NCBI RefSeq assembly: GCF_000003815.2
Contig: NC_049987.1
Location: 3,528,026-3,592,025 of the forward strand
DNA from: Branchiostoma floridae
Taxonomy: Eukaryota; Chordata; Leptocardii; Amphioxiformes; Branchiostomatidae
Direction of reading: 5' to 3'
DNA: 64,000 nucleotides
Every line of letters starts with the position of its first letter. Positions within the stretch are counted from its first letter, which is position 1. Position numbers and translations under genes: made by a program. This document shows positions 1 through 12,924 of the stretch, piece after piece. The notes under the pieces are model-generated. The model did not search any database. It was not told the origin of the DNA and worked only from the letters and a program-made list of their open reading frames with translations.

Positions 1-59
1 TTGACAAATAATGTTCCCGCGTCTCACCAAGAAATGAGTTGCACAACTCAAATTTAGTA

Positions 60-260
60 TTTTATGGTGTAGCAACTCAGAGGTCCTGGGTTTGGGTCCC
101 TTGAAATGCTACCGGTGTTCTCACACTACCCAGGTGTAAAAATGGGTACCTGACACGGTTGGGGCGGCGAAAGGCAGCGGAAGAGAAATATGGCCTCTGC
201 CTCGCAATACTGTGCCAAAACACAGCACAGTGGATTACAACACACTGCCCTTACGGAATG
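60..260 (+). repeat. SINE-like dispersed repeat
   Basis: A block resembling a tRNA-derived SINE. It has a B-box-like stretch around 80-105 (GGTCCTGGGTTTGGGTCCC), followed by a body containing AATGGGTACCTGAC near 143 and a run of GGCGGCGAAAGGCAGCGG. No gene is visible here. The class is inferred from the promoter-like box; no library comparison was possible. Confidence 0.45.
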
Positions 261-1100
261 AAAAATGCGCTGTAACTACATTGACAGTTTATTGGCATCC
301 CAAAAATTTCATGACAGTTTATTGGCATCGAAAAATTTCAAATAAGCGTGATCATTATTTTTAAGTCGATAATGAAAATAAGAAACAACAAAAATGGCGA
401 ACTAGCATCATAGCCACGTGTGCCGCGTTTCTTATGTCGGGATATCTACAAATACATTCTACAAATGTTTCAACAGCTCTATGTGACTTTCTGTAAAGCT
501 ATTTGACCTCAGGTCGCAGCTCAACTGTCCAGGTTATTTTTCCATTCCCTCTCACCTAAAAGTACTCCGTATCGTCTGTAAAGTAATGACCATACTGATT
601 CGAAATTTGGTAGACATTTATGAAAGGTTTTAAGTTTTAGCTGTGCACCAGATTTTTGGCTAAGGCCGAGAACTTGTCACCCATTGTGGCATCGAATGTT
701 AGACAATGTGGTCTCTTTACATGTTCGATAATACATATACATAGGAACAATGTTAATATTACTGGCTCATAAGCAAATTATAGCCACTGTAATGCTATGG
801 TGACAAGTGGGTTACATAATTTGACAAACGAGCAATAAGTAAAATGCTAAGGAAGATGTCATTGCGTGTAAGGAAGGTCACGACGGGATATAAATTACCC
901 ATTTGATGTATCGGTTGCAGAGGTTAATTTAATCTAGCGCCCTTCCTTTCCTTGGGGACGATTCGTGGTTATGTTAAATGTATGCAATAGCCTATGTTGG
1001 GCCCCAAAACGATGTAACGTGACGCTGTTCATGGTCTAATTTTTCTTATCCTACCGATACATTTTTGCGACTAACATTGCAGGAAAGGGGGAAACGGACC
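261..1100. other. intergenic, nothing recognised
   Basis: AT-rich sequence with stops in all frames. A short direct repeat (CATGACAGTTTATTGGCATC-like) occurs at about 280-330. I see no exon, RNA gene or element with clear ends. Confidence 0.5.
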
Positions 1101-1105
1101 CCATA

Positions 1106-1170
1106 AGCTGGTGTGTTACGCCGAAAGGCGGTTATACCGGCTATATAGATACAGATACAGATATAGATTT
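1106..1170 (+). repeat. dispersed repeat fragment with ATAGATACAGATA tail
   Basis: GTTACGCCGAAAGGCGGTTA followed by TACCGGCTATATAGATACAG reappears as its reverse complement at 31116-31180, inside an intron of receptor gene A. Two diverged copies in opposite orientation with a simple tail suggest a short retroposon 3' end. Confidence 0.55.
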
Positions 1171-1602
1171 ACCCCATTTTGTGTTTCTTTTACGACATTT
1201 TTTTCTGCTTCATTAATTTATGAAATATGGTTTTACAATTTGTTTTTCTAAATAGATCTCGTGATCATGTATAATGTAGAAAATTGGAAGAGTCCGCATT
1301 TCTCTATAATTTATAAAACTGTAATACTGCAATTTTATACAATGTAGTACAATGGACCAGTGGCGGTAAAAAAATCTGTTAGAAGTTGTAAGGCATGTAT
1401 AGAAAACATCGTAGGTTATTTTTTGGAGCTGCACCTATTCGTAAATGAGACTCTACTTTCAAATGTATTATACTATTGCTTAATTTCCAATGAAAAGTTT
1501 TCTGCTACTTGGTCGATTATTATCTCTTGGCTACGGCACACACACCGTATGTACTATTTTGCAAAGAATTCTACCAAACAATAGAAATATCATATTCATG
1601 CA

Positions 1603-1657
1603 TGCATGCATTGGGTGATGTGTGAACGTATAGTTCATACATCACTCAATGCATGCA
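1603..1657. repeat. 25-bp near-perfect hairpin
   Basis: Arms at 1603-1627 and 1633-1657 are inverted repeats flanking a 5-nt loop. Only two positions differ, and both would be G-U pairs if the + strand were transcribed. The arms begin with TGCATGCATTG. It may be a small palindromic element or a transcribed stem-loop. Confidence 0.6.
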
Positions 1658-1738
1658 CGACGTATTGATTTTTTTAAAAGAACAAACGCTGTACATTTCT
1701 ATCCTGTATACAGTTAGTGGGTTTCTGGCCCTCTAATA

Positions 1739-1942
1739 CCCCCTTTCCACTAAGACGGCGCTCTCGCCGCGCTCTCTCTGTGACCTAACTTTTGACAGAT
1801 CGCCCGAAAGAAGAAACGATGTGTGTTTTGTTGTCTTCTCAGTCACAATTTAACGTTTTGTATGTGTGAAAACAAAGGTTAAACATATCCTATTTAGGTC
1901 GCAGTAAGAGCGCAGCGCGATCGCCGTCTAGTGTAAAGGGGG
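1739..1942. mobile_element. MITE-like element, ~50-bp terminal inverted repeats
   Basis: The left end starts CCCCCTTTCCACTAAGACGG and the right end, reverse-complemented, reads CCCCCTTTACACTAGACGGC. The similarity runs on through CGCGCT..GACCTAA, giving imperfect inverted repeats of about 50 bp around a ~100-bp core. There is no coding capacity, so it is a non-autonomous DNA element. Confidence 0.65.
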
Positions 1943-3500
1943 CCTAACTACCAGTTCGCCTGTGGTAGTGTTGTATGTAGCTCACGTTCCAGTGGACCCC
2001 ATACAAACCTAATACCACCAGCCACGCGAACCACTTCCATCTAATTCTGACCTGATGCTAGATTGATGGGAGAGTAGTAATCTCCAGCGCTATCATACTT
2101 TTACGACCTTTGTGATGTGATTTTCTAAAGTAAGTCTCTGTCTCCAACAATCACAGACATTGTGTCCCAACTAATGTCGTTTCCCGTATATCGTATTTGT
2201 CACAGAATCGAATTATGTATTTCTAAAAACCGAAGAAATGGCCAGCAATGTAGATGGTGCAAAAAAAAAAGATGTTTCTGGTAGTGTTGAAATTGCCTAT
2301 CATTCTTATCTTTCCTAAATAATGTCAGGCTCATCATATCATAATTGCGTACCGTATCTCATAATTTAAAAAAAATGCATCTTAAACATTTAATGGTAAG
2401 CCTTGCAGATCACAAAAGGAGTGTTCACAGTTGTGTTGAAATTGCCCACCGTCTTCTTATCTTTCTGATTCATATACCAATTCAGTACCAATTCTTCTCT
2501 TCTTGCCATGAATTCCCGGCAGCGTTAGACGATGTGCCTCCGAGGGGCCATCTAATCCGAGATGATGCATTTCCTATTCATCATCATATACAGTCTTAAT
2601 CTTCTTGTCCATCATGGCTGATCTCTTCGTTATCCTTGTGATTCGCAACTTGCGGGACTTTTAAAGGACGGGCATTTTCTTTCCTGTCTTTAGGATTTAC
2701 TCAGAAGCCATTTTGCATATCAACTACACTACAATTCTTCTATTTTGTTTTGTAAGTTATTTTTGCAGCACACTTATATTCATCGATAGTGCAAATCCAT
2801 CAAATCTACTTACCCCCTGCACCTAATGTGATTTCAAAATTGCGCGACCGTGGAGGCCAATTTTTCTACCCATATTCGATTACACCACACAGCGGGCCGC
2901 GCTGCCCCCGGTGCTTCCGTCTCTCCTGGTCTAATACCTTGTAGCGGCACCGCGATGATATGTTCCGGCGATGGTTATTTGCTGGCGCGCCGAATTGCTT
3001 TGACAAAGACTTCCTTCGGTACTATTGATGGGGACTCCTCTGATACTGCCTCTCAGCCGGATTTTCCCCTCCCTTTCACAGCCGTAAAATGGCCTTCCTA
3101 GATCAAGAGATTTGAGCTCCGCGTTAGAAGATTGATGGTTCGGAGTTTTCTGGGGTTTCTATGGACCACTTTCCGTGTGCGAGGAGAAACATTCACGCTG
3201 TGTATTGAACGAAGGATGGGATTTTCTTTCTGTGCGTCTGCAATGATCAGATCACCTGCTTTACCGTAAAGGGAATTTTCTCTTAGCCATATTTTACCTG
3301 CAGTGGAGTAATTGAACATTATACGAGGACGATGTAAGTATAGCTGAGCTACCAACGACTAGAATTTAAGACAAAATGTCACTAAAGATAAATAATTTAA
3401 CTTATTTTTTGCGTCCCTACCGGTTTCCTTTTTCTTTGTGAAACATGCATTGCTGACATAATCTTTTAAAATCACCGGCCACTTTTCGTGTGTCAAAAGA
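1943..3500. other. intergenic upstream of receptor gene A
   Basis: No recognisable gene. The stretch 2840-3100 is richer in GC than its surroundings and open on the + strand for about 83 codons (2850-3101), but the translation matches nothing I recognise and has no splice context. Confidence 0.4.
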
Positions 3501-3510
3501 ATTCCCGTGG

Positions 3511-3540
3511 ATAAAAGGCGAGTCACGAATGTTCAGCAGC
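3511..3540 (+). promoter_or_regulatory. possible TATA box and start region of receptor gene A
   Basis: GATAAAAGGCG at 3510-3520 resembles a TATA box and is followed about 20-25 bp downstream by an initiator-like TTCAGCA (3532-3538). This would give a 5' leader of about 270 nt before the ATG at 3804. It rests on sequence only. Confidence 0.3.
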
Positions 3541-3656
3541 ACTAACAACAGATAACGCGTTGTGAAACGTGACGTGTCCGTGAGATATCCCAGCGAGCCA
3601 GCGAAGTGCTTTGATAACCATATTTGAACATTTCTGCAGATAAGAGGCTGACTCTA

Positions 3657-3704
3657 ATGCACATGGCATGTACGGATCTCGCCTGGGTTTGGCGTCATTT
3701 GTAG
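3657..3704 (+). other. upstream ORF in the predicted 5' leader
   Basis: If transcription starts near 3535, the leader holds an ATG-initiated frame of 15 codons (MHMACTDLAWVWRHL) ending in TAG at 3702-3704, about 100 nt before the receptor ATG. It could lower translation of the receptor. Confidence 0.3.
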
Positions 3705-3803
3705 TAAACAGTGTGGCCGCAGAGAGGCGTCGTTTCCCCGGCTTGTCGCGGTAGTACGGACGGGAGAGGGAGTAACGGGAGACCAGGACACGTTTCAGCA
3801 GAC

Positions 3804-3885
3804 ATGGCGGTGGTGTTGCTGATGCTAGCGTCAACTATGGCGTTCTTCTCCACGTGTGCGTCGTCTTTGGACACCGTTACTATAG
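3804..3885 (+). CDS. receptor A exon 1: start and signal peptide
   Basis: The ATG at 3804 is the first in this frame after a stop and has G at -3 and G at +4. It encodes MAVVLLMLASTMAFFSTCAS, a hydrophobic signal peptide, then SLDTVTI before a GTGAGT donor (phase 1). The mature chain would start near SLDTVTIGG, as in other kainate receptors. Confidence 0.85.
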
Positions 3886-5450
3886 GTGAGTTCTATCGAT
3901 CTTTACTGCCGCATGTAGACAGCTCTCTTATCATCAGACCGTTAAACGTGGATTCTCTGGTGCTGTGAAGGCGTAAGCTTTCAGCCCGAAGGGACGCTTA
4001 AAGGCTAGCGTATGGAGGCGCTTGACTTACTTCTGCTTGACAATTAATCCAACTCCGAACTAACTACTTCTACTATACCAGGGAAACAGGGGCAACTTCC
4101 ATCTGTACATTTAATCACCATTAGTCCTAACTGAATGCTAGTTCTGACATAGGCACGAACATTACGTTTGGTACAAAACATTTGCTATTCTTCTAATGTG
4201 CAGCTTTATATCTAGTTGCCTCTGCCGAATTGCTTCTCTCTCGAAGTGATCTTAATACTACCTCACTGCCAAAGGCACATGACACATAACCCCTCCTAAA
4301 ATACAGACCTCCGCAAAATTTGCGAGCGCTGTTATTAACGGCTAGCAATTCCACAACAAGGCCTGCACATGATCCCGCTACAGCTGGGAGTGTAAACCAT
4401 CGGGGGGAAGAGTCTGGCTTCAGTCTGCTTGTTTATGGGTAGCAGTACCTTTCGTTCTGACTTGTGATAGAGAAAGAAGGGAGAAAAAGCCGTGAGTTTA
4501 ACGGTAGAACTCCACATGCGGCTGGTCTCCAGATACGTCTAGTATGGCTGAAGATACATCAGTATTAAAAGACCATTTCTGAACTTAGCAAAGACCAACA
4601 GATATCCGAAGTAGAGAATCACTAGTAGATTCCCCAAACAATTTTTTCATTACAAAATGAAATCCCGATTGCACCCTGTTATATTGATATACCCATAGGC
4701 CCATTACACCATAACGATAATCTGAAGCTAACGGCCTTCCCCATATTTTGAACGGTAACATTATGTGCTCTCATCTAACCAACGTGCTCTATTCCAAGGT
4801 GATATTATATGAGAAACTATATCGTATTGAACTACCTGGGTGTTCTATTAAACAAGACAGATGCTTCTTGTTGTTCTCGACTTCATATATGCCATTTTGC
4901 TATCGAATTTCCTATAAGGGACACCGCTGGTGAATACCTCACAGTCAGATCTCACATTCTTCCTTTGTCAGTATGCTAATTTTGATTGAAGTATTGAAAC
5001 CCTCGGCGCAAATGAAATTTCCTGACTAAATCGAAATCCCGAGCAGAAGCTATTTATCAGCTATTGGAGATAAACCATTATGGGGGCAAAGCGCTTTTTT
5101 ATAACTGAAGAAAATGCATGGTGCCCGTTACATATATAAAACAATATCATTTGTGCCATCGTATTATGAATCATATTATACAACTAAAAAATCTGCGGTT
5201 ACAAAAAAGCTCCTACATTGCCCAAACGTATGTCATTTCCTTCTGGCTACAAGAGCTGAGTCTCCAAGACAAAGATTGTGACCGTAACTTGTCTAGAACA
5301 CGAAATATCACAAAACCAGTGGATATTCTGCAGTACTGATAGAAAGTCACTAGGTGACCCCAAATCTACCCATTTCGAAATCTTCTCAAAACTTACGCGC
5401 AAAGTATCAAGGCCATCCTTTTGGGCATTCTTATGTTATCGCACTGCATG

Positions 5451-5484
<34 letters not shown>

Positions 5485-5588
5485 CGTACACACGAACACA
5501 CACACACGTACACACGAACACAAGAAATCTATCAGAACCATAATATTCTTGGTGATCGTTACAAATCTTGTTTACTGCCATTTTTCAG
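3886..5588 (+). other. intron 1 of receptor A
   Basis: A 1.7-kb intron with no coding signal. Its 3' end holds the CA-rich microsatellite at 5449-5521, about 70 bp before the acceptor. Confidence 0.7.
5449..5521. repeat. (CA)n / (CACGTA..)n microsatellite
   Basis: An uninterrupted CA run followed by CACG-interrupted repeats, in intron 1 close to the exon 2 acceptor. Likely to vary in length. Confidence 0.9.
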
Positions 5589-5744
5589 GAGGACTGTTAC
5601 AGAGAAATGAGTCTCAGCGTGAAGACCTGGCAGTTCGGTACGCCATCAACAACATTAACTCCATCAAAAGTCTCCTCCCCAGAACCAAGCTTATCTCCAA
5701 TACACAGCAGGTCTCCAACACGAGTTTCACAGCAGCCATGCAAG
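5589..5744 (+). CDS. receptor A exon 2: start of amino-terminal domain
   Basis: It follows a TTTTTCAG acceptor and reads GLLQRNESQREDLAVRYAIN, then NINSIKSLLPRTKLISNTQQ. This is the first helix and strand of the bilobed amino-terminal domain (compare EELAFRFAVNTINRN in vertebrate GRIK). Phase 1 at both ends; the donor is GTAAGC. N-glycosylation sequons are NES and NTS. Confidence 0.93.
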
Positions 5745-8700
5745 GTAAGCTTTGTTTCATACCTCCGCTAAGATAACTTATCATTTCTATATACTATAAA
5801 AATGGCTATAAAATTTATTCTAATTCAAAGCTACAATTGAAACAACTCCTGCAGTTCAAAAGAAAGTTGCAAGAGCGACTAAACATTTGTTACTTCTTTC
5901 CGACTACAAGATTTATACCAACAGAAAATCGTCCCGAACAAGAGATACCAAAGTTCCCCCGCAGTACCGTACAAAACCACTAGTGCGCCCAATATCTCAA
6001 AGGAGTTTCTTCTCTTTGTTAACTTTTATTAGCATACGAAATATCATCAATATATTCCATCTACGACTTTTCGATTTGGTTTCCATAGACAAACAAACGT
6101 AGAGACACAGGAAAACATGACCTTCATGGCGCGGCCGGTAAAATGCATTTGGGATCCAGTCAATGATGAAAACGTCTGCCTGAAGTGGCCGCGGGATAAG
6201 TCGAGTATTGACAGCCAGTTCCTCACGGCGCAAGTAATCTGCCTAAAAGTCCCGTCTTTCATCCTGCCAGCGTCCTTTGACTCCACCTGTGATATACGCG
6301 GACGTCAAAACCGTCAGAAAGGAGCTTCATCATTCTCGCCATGTGGCAGATGGGATCAACTTCCTGCTGGGTCTGAACTGCTGTATAGTGTAGGCTATTC
6401 GTACAAACTAGAATATTCAGCTTAGTGATTAAAATGTCGGTAATATGGCTCTCCTACACATTAATTCTTGATTCCATACTTCAACTAGCCTAATATTAAA
6501 GCATACTAGTACATGACAACATATGATATGTACCCACAGCATATAAGAGAACATAAGAACATGACAAACGTACGCAAGCCTCTTTTGAACTTTTGAAATA
6601 AAATAATTCTGATGCTAGTTTTTTTTTAGCTCGCCCTTTCTTGAAACTGAAATATCAACAGATAGGGAAGCTTATAGTCAAATTACCACCTACTGCAAAC
6701 GTTATTTCCCCCATAATCGTCTGTTCTGAAATGATCTACGCTACTGTATTCTGATTATCCCTGGTGACCTCTGATTGTCCTCTACGGCACCCCCCTCCCC
6801 CTCAGTCATTGTATCGTACCCTGGGGACGTGATTGATTCCAACAGAACATGATTACATTAACCTTCGCTCAAACCTGCTGTCAAATTAATACAAACGACT
6901 AGCGAGCAGATAGGAGGTACGGATAGGAGGTATTGATAGTCGCACTAAATGCTGAGGGCAGGTGGAGAGATCCTTCAGTCGTGCCGAGAGAAAAGCTCGC
7001 GGTATTAGCTCCGCTACGGGACATAAATGGGGTCAATTGTCTCCGGAGCATCTTGTGCGAGCTGTTGTCTGATGAGTTCAGATACCCAATGTCAAACTCA
7101 CGTCAGTAAGAGGACTACCGCGGAGAACAACCATCTGTTGTCGGAAGACATAATTTCTACTTTAGACGCAAGGAGTTGGTAAATACATTACTGTTACCTG
7201 CAGGAATAAATTTTGCTTTTAGCATCTGTTCCATTGGTCAGTTCCCTAGAAGTCAGAAGCTCAAGAAGCACGAGAATTACATTGATTCTCTTACTTTGTG
7301 GTTTGTGATAAAAAGTCGTGATGTTAAAAATGTACTTCATGTTCACAAAGAATCATGAGCTTCTATTGGACAGATTTATGTTTGGGAAATTATTATTCTG
7401 AGCTTCTTTTGATACTTTTTTCAGTTGAACAGCCACAAACTCTTCTAAAATGCATCCAATATGCTTAGAAAAGGCCATGAACAATGGGGGATTCTAATTT
7501 CTATTACATGTTTCAAGGAAGTGGTCAGTGCATTTAGCTTTGTTGAAAAAAATCGCTTCTATTTTCTCTGCTCCACCAACTATGGGTACATACTTAAATG
7601 CTATTGAATCATCCCGCATGGACTTCTAGTCGTCAACCTTTTTCAAGTGTTTCTTACATGACGAAGCAGAATAACCCAGCCGTGATAGAGTGACGCGATA
7701 ATGACAATAAAACCTTCATTTGCCACTCATTAGCATAAACTGTTTTATGTAATTATCTTTCGTCTGCATCACTTTATCATGTAGTTTATAATGTCGCTCG
7801 TTAAATGCACGTCTGGGAAAATACGTGATTATCACACAAACCCTTACATATCATGCAACTTTAGACTGACTTGTTTTTATCTATCAACTCAACATTTTTA
7901 TATTACAGCGTCTGAAAAGTTTTTAATCATCACAAATTTGAAACTGCCGTAACCTTAAACCTTACTTGATGCTCATCTGTGTATCAGTATGAAATAATAA
8001 AAAAGCAATGGACACATCATTTGACATTTATTAGTCCTTGAAACAAAATAAACGGAGACCAGTAAATGTTTTCACCATCACGTCTTGCATATGAATGAGG
8101 ACTAAGATCAGACAACTACAATTAATCATGCCAATGTGTTTGTTGGAATGCCGCTAACGTCTAGAGGTAGCGAAGTTGCCAGCCGAGCTGTTTTCTACTA
8201 CATTTACTTCTGTAATAAAGTAGGCGGTTGCAGTTATTATTGTTTCATATTTGGTACAAAACAATTAATTAAAGGGAGACCACTCTTAATTCAGATCATC
8301 TAGCTTCAAATCGACCCTTCACATTTTAATATAAAAATTATGAACATCTGTTATGAAGCCCTTGCTATACTATTCCGTTAAGAGTCAATCACTGTAATAG
8401 CTAACTGACACATGCTCCAAGTATTAGTTCTGTAGTTCTATCAACAGTCGTTTCTTCTTAGTACAACTATTTGTTTCCTTACGCTTGTAACTTATGGTAT
8501 TGGTTTTTCACAAATGCCGGCTATTTAGGTTATTGGATTTATATTGTTTATCAAAATGTAGGCTAATGTCATTTACAAAACCAGCCATATCTTTATCGAT
8601 TTCCTATACCCTAGTTAGGGCCGAGATACAATAAAATGTGAAAACAATCCCATATCTGTCAAATCTGATAGGATTTATCCGTTTTACTTCACCAATGGAA

Positions 8701-9774
8701 ATGCTGTTGAGGTTAGAGCTTAAAGTAGTCTCAAAGTAGTACTAAGGCTGCCAATGGCACAAATATGCCTGATTATAGAAAACTATAACGGGTATTTTTC
8801 ATTGAACAACGGCGTTTGTATCAACTATACAACCTGTACTTAACTGGCTGCCACAGTTAAGGCGTGAAGTCAGTGGTAGGATGACTAAACTAAAACTAAG
8901 GGTAAATGAAAATAAACTTGACCAATTGCCAGCACGCACCAAGCGTTACAAAACAAGTCCTTTACCATATCTCACCCAGCTCTTAAATGAAAATGTGGAT
9001 GAATAGAAGATTTCGTATATACACTGTACATATTTCAATTCCTTTTTAATCGTTTTATCTGTTGTTTATCTGTTCTTATCTGTTGGACCAAGTGGTTTTA
9101 TATACAATGGCTAACACGCCAGGGCTCGAGATGTTTACTGTATTGTACTGTATTGTTAATTGTGAACCAAGTTAGTATTACTAGTATGCACGCTTCTGAT
9201 GTTATTGAACATCAAATCTTATGAATTATACTTCTGGTTTTTGAATCCTGCTGCCAGGGAAATCAGGTTAGTGATTCCCGCCCATGACGTCACAGGGAAC
9301 TCGGCAGTTCCAAACAGATACCGAGGCTCGCAAAAAAACGTTTTTTTTTTCAGAAGCAAACCGTGCATAATTATCGTCAGATACACATAACTGCGCAAGG
9401 TTTCTAATATTTGCTTTTCCTCTCGTCAAAAGATCGCTTGTTTAAGGCACATCATGCCCTATCTGGACTTGAGTTTAATTTGTTCCTCAAATAGTTTGAC
9501 ATTTTAGCTATTGTTCACGTGGTCTATACAATATTGACGACTATAATAAGAAGATATGTAGGGAACAGTTGAAACCCATTCAAATATATGATGTTATGCG
9601 CGAATGGGCATATAATGGGCAAGGTTATGTTTTCATGTAATTCAGATACAGAATAGAAACTATATGGCTTATAGATTGACATAATGTTTCGAGTTAGAAT
9701 GTAGGATATTAGTATTCCAGACTGGGTATGTTTATGCATATGCATTAGTATTTATGGTTATTATGTTCATCATT

Positions 9775-9799
9775 ATGATGATGATGATGATGATGATGT
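9775..9799. repeat. (GAT)n microsatellite
   Basis: A pure ATG/GAT run in intron 2 of receptor A. Confidence 0.85.
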
Positions 9800-10334
9800 T
9801 CATTATCCTTAGTCTTCCTAGACCAATTGTTTTTCTCAAGTTATAAATGCAACAACAACCATGTCATATTCGTATTAAACAGACTTAGTAGTCAACTGAT
9901 CTTATTTTACAAATTGATCAATTGGACAGCCTTAAGGCTGACAGGGAACAGACTTCCCGTCGGCTTTTAGGAGGTGATCAGTCTATCAGACCGGTTCACA
10001 CAAAGTCCTGATTGCATCACCGCGACTCGTGATTATATATTTTGAGTTCAAATTTATCGCCATTTGGAGGATCGTTCAGACTCCAAGTTTATTGACTAGT
10101 TGATTTTGATAATGACTAGATATGAAAAATGTCAAAGTTATTGCATTAAGAGTTTTATCAATTTAAGAACTAATGTAAATTGCCAACAACGCTGTGTTTC
10201 TTTGAGAGAAGGCACGTCACCTAATAGACTAGTGAACAAAGAAAAATAGAATATTCTGCAATATCGTATATTATAAAATGTCATCATTTCTGATATTTGT
10301 GAATTTTTCGTTTTATGTGGCTCTCCTCAAAAAC

Positions 10335-10510
10335 GGAACCTGAATCTAACGTTCCTATCCGAGGGACGTCTCTAGAGAAAGTTAGGTACACATCTCTTAC
10401 AGAATGAAGTGAAGAGATTCGCGTTAAATGTTTTTTCCAAAGAGCACAATGTCGAAGCATATCATGGGACCCGAACCTAGGACCACCAAGCTTTGATCCA
10501 AGCACCCTAC
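10335..10510 (+). repeat. dispersed repeat family 1, copy 1
   Basis: Starts AACGTTCCTATCCGAGGGAC and continues through AGGTACACAT..CCAAAGAGCACAA to a B-box-like CCCGAACCTAGGACCACC. Diverged relatives with the same order of blocks lie at 17163-17305 and 29396-29560. The block order suggests a SINE-like family. Confidence 0.55.
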
Positions 10511-11000
10511 CATTCCCTTTTACATATACTATGAACGATATAACGTCCAACCCTTTCCAGCCAGTCTATCAGTATGTTGGTCACGTCTGTGGTTACTTAT
10601 TAACCTCTGCGGGACAATCCAGCTTAATGAGGTTAATACAGAGTAAAATACCCGAGGGATGTGCAGTACCGGTAATGGGCAGTCTCGTCAGGTGGGAACG
10701 TGGAAGGGTATCTTATACAGCTTTACGGCTGAGATTTAGGCCAGTTTTATTTGATTATGTGGATGTTATTCTCTGGGAACCCCAAACTGATGCGAGCGGA
10801 CGGTTAAAAAAAGTTGCATTCAGAATGATAAAGTGGTTAGAAAGGTTAAACAAAGATCAGACACAGAGTATGGTATACTGAACCATAGATTATTCATTAT
10901 TATTCTTGAATCTACTTTTTTATTCTGCGACATTCATATATAATAGTATCAGTTTTTCGCTGTTGTTTTTTTCTTTAATGGCATACTGTCAATACAGAAA

Positions 11001-11200
11001 TGTTCGCGGTGGATTAATGTTCGCGGTTTTTGCGGTTACCACTTCACTGTGAACTTAAAACTACCGCGAACATTTTCTATCATGGTATTAGACTGCAGTC
11101 TATGGTCTTACCGCGAACTTAAATCCACCGTGAAAAGTCATTTTACCCTCTACCGTGAAATTAAATCCCCGCGAACTTAAATGCATTTACAGTATTAGTG
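11001..11200. repeat. dispersed repeat family 2 (CGCGAACTTAAA), copy 1
   Basis: Several GTTCGCGG / CCGCGAACTTAAA segments occur in both orientations, so the block is partly palindromic. The same set of segments recurs at 12490-12628. It is a non-coding MITE-like element. Confidence 0.6.
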
Positions 11201-12489
11201 CTAACTTTACAGTTGCTTTGTGTGGTTTACAGTATGGTCTATTATGTCGACATTGTCATCCATATAACCAAATCAACGTGACTGTTTTCCTACATGAATT
11301 CCTAGGATATATCAGAATATATCAAGGAATTCTTGCACATCAATAAAGAGTTGGAATTAATCCTCACATGACTTGTGGAGTACCCAGTAGGATGTGTTGC
11401 TCTAGTTGATATACACTGTGGCGTAAAAGTCACAGCACGTCTGACAGGGTGCCAAAATCTAGCGGCATAAAAATAATACCCTACATATACCCACCATTAC
11501 CTGTGTATACCCAGTGGTGCCTTTTTGCGTTTGTTTTCGAATTATTCACCCATGTTGGTAAAAGGAAAGTTTTAGAAAATAATTGTTTCAACAGTATAGA
11601 AGCGGTGTAAACTCAGTAGTGTTTTTTTGCATTTTTTTTGCGAATTCTTCATCTACTTTGGTTAACGGAAAATATCTTTAAAAGATCATTTTCTTAACAG
11701 TGTAGAATGTTTTTTTAAGTTCTTGTGTAAATGCTTTGTGTTGATTTGTGCTAATAAATCGTTTGTAAGATTTAGCATTGGTCTTTCTTTTAATGGCAGT
11801 GTGTCAATTTAAATGTTACAGTGTGTCATGAACACGTCAAGTAGAGAATCACTCGACAAATGACTCTTGAGTTCTGTGTAGTTTGTAGATCGTCAATTGT
11901 TAATATCTACAATGACTGCGACACATAAAGTTTTGATTTAGAAGTAATATAGCTTTAAATATTTATCTTTAGTAAATGGAGATTTGATATGTAACCTGTT
12001 CAAATAAAAACGCATACAAATTTCATTTTCTATATGAAAAATCATGTAAGTAAATAACTTCCTTTCTAATTAGCTTGTATATTCAAAAGGAGTCTGTATA
12101 CCGTTCAAGTCTACCTCTATCGGCTTGTTAATTGTTGAACTAAAGGTGAAGAGCGATCGAAGCCCGGAAATACCAGGAGGAACATCGATCTATGACCCCA
12201 AAACCTTTCCTAAGGTTAAGGAAAGTCAGCAGAATATCGGATTTTCCTCCGTTCATTCCACCAAACTGTCTGCTAATTCAACCAACAAATAATTGGATTT
12301 CCTTTTTTTCGCGAAAAAGGATACGACAACTAACATTGAATATGGAAAAAACAAAGCCATGTGTAAATCAAATTATAGAAGATGATGAACTTGGGTCACG
12401 AGCATATCGTTCGTGGCCCATGTTTAGTTAACGTTGAATGACTTTCTTTGGAAGATTAAGGATAAACTAGAATACTGTGGATGCAGAGG

Positions 12490-12628
12490 CCGCTTCATCG
12501 CGAACTTAAAACCACCGCGAACATTTTTCCATGGCAGTAAGAGACGTGCATGGTGCTACCGCGAACTTAAAACCACCTCAAAAATTCATTTTTCCCTCTA
12601 TCGCGAAATTAAATCCTGGCGAACGTGC
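12490..12628. repeat. dispersed repeat family 2, copy 2
   Basis: TCGCGAACTTAAAACCACCG, TACCGCGAACTTAAAACCAC and TATCGCGAAATTAAATCC repeat the order seen at 11050-11185, including the conserved TCATTTTTCCCTCTA spacer. Confidence 0.6.
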
Positions 12629-12924
12629 AGTGCTGACGAAATGTTTGGGATATTGTTCAGTCATTCGGCTCAGATGTATTTACTGCGATTATGATCTCTG
12701 ACCCCTCCGGTATGCCACGTCGTTTTGGTCTGAGCAGCACCCTCTCCATGATAATCCAATCAGCCGGGATTTTGTCTTCCTGGTGTAGCGAATGCCCTTC
12801 GTAAGCCGGGCTAACATACGTGACGATCGAACTAATGGTTCGTCTGCTCGGGCAAAAGACCTTACAAGTTCATCTGCCCAGTGCTGACAGCTGTTTTGTG
12901 GACAGTCGATAGATATTGATTGTT

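Noticed and set aside
2850-3101. GC-rich 83-codon + frame upstream of receptor A
   Set aside because: No homology recognised and no splice or start context beyond an open frame; not called as a gene.
5278-5776. HTHTHT-rich frames
   Set aside because: Translations of the CA microsatellite running into exon 2; only 5589-5744 is supported.
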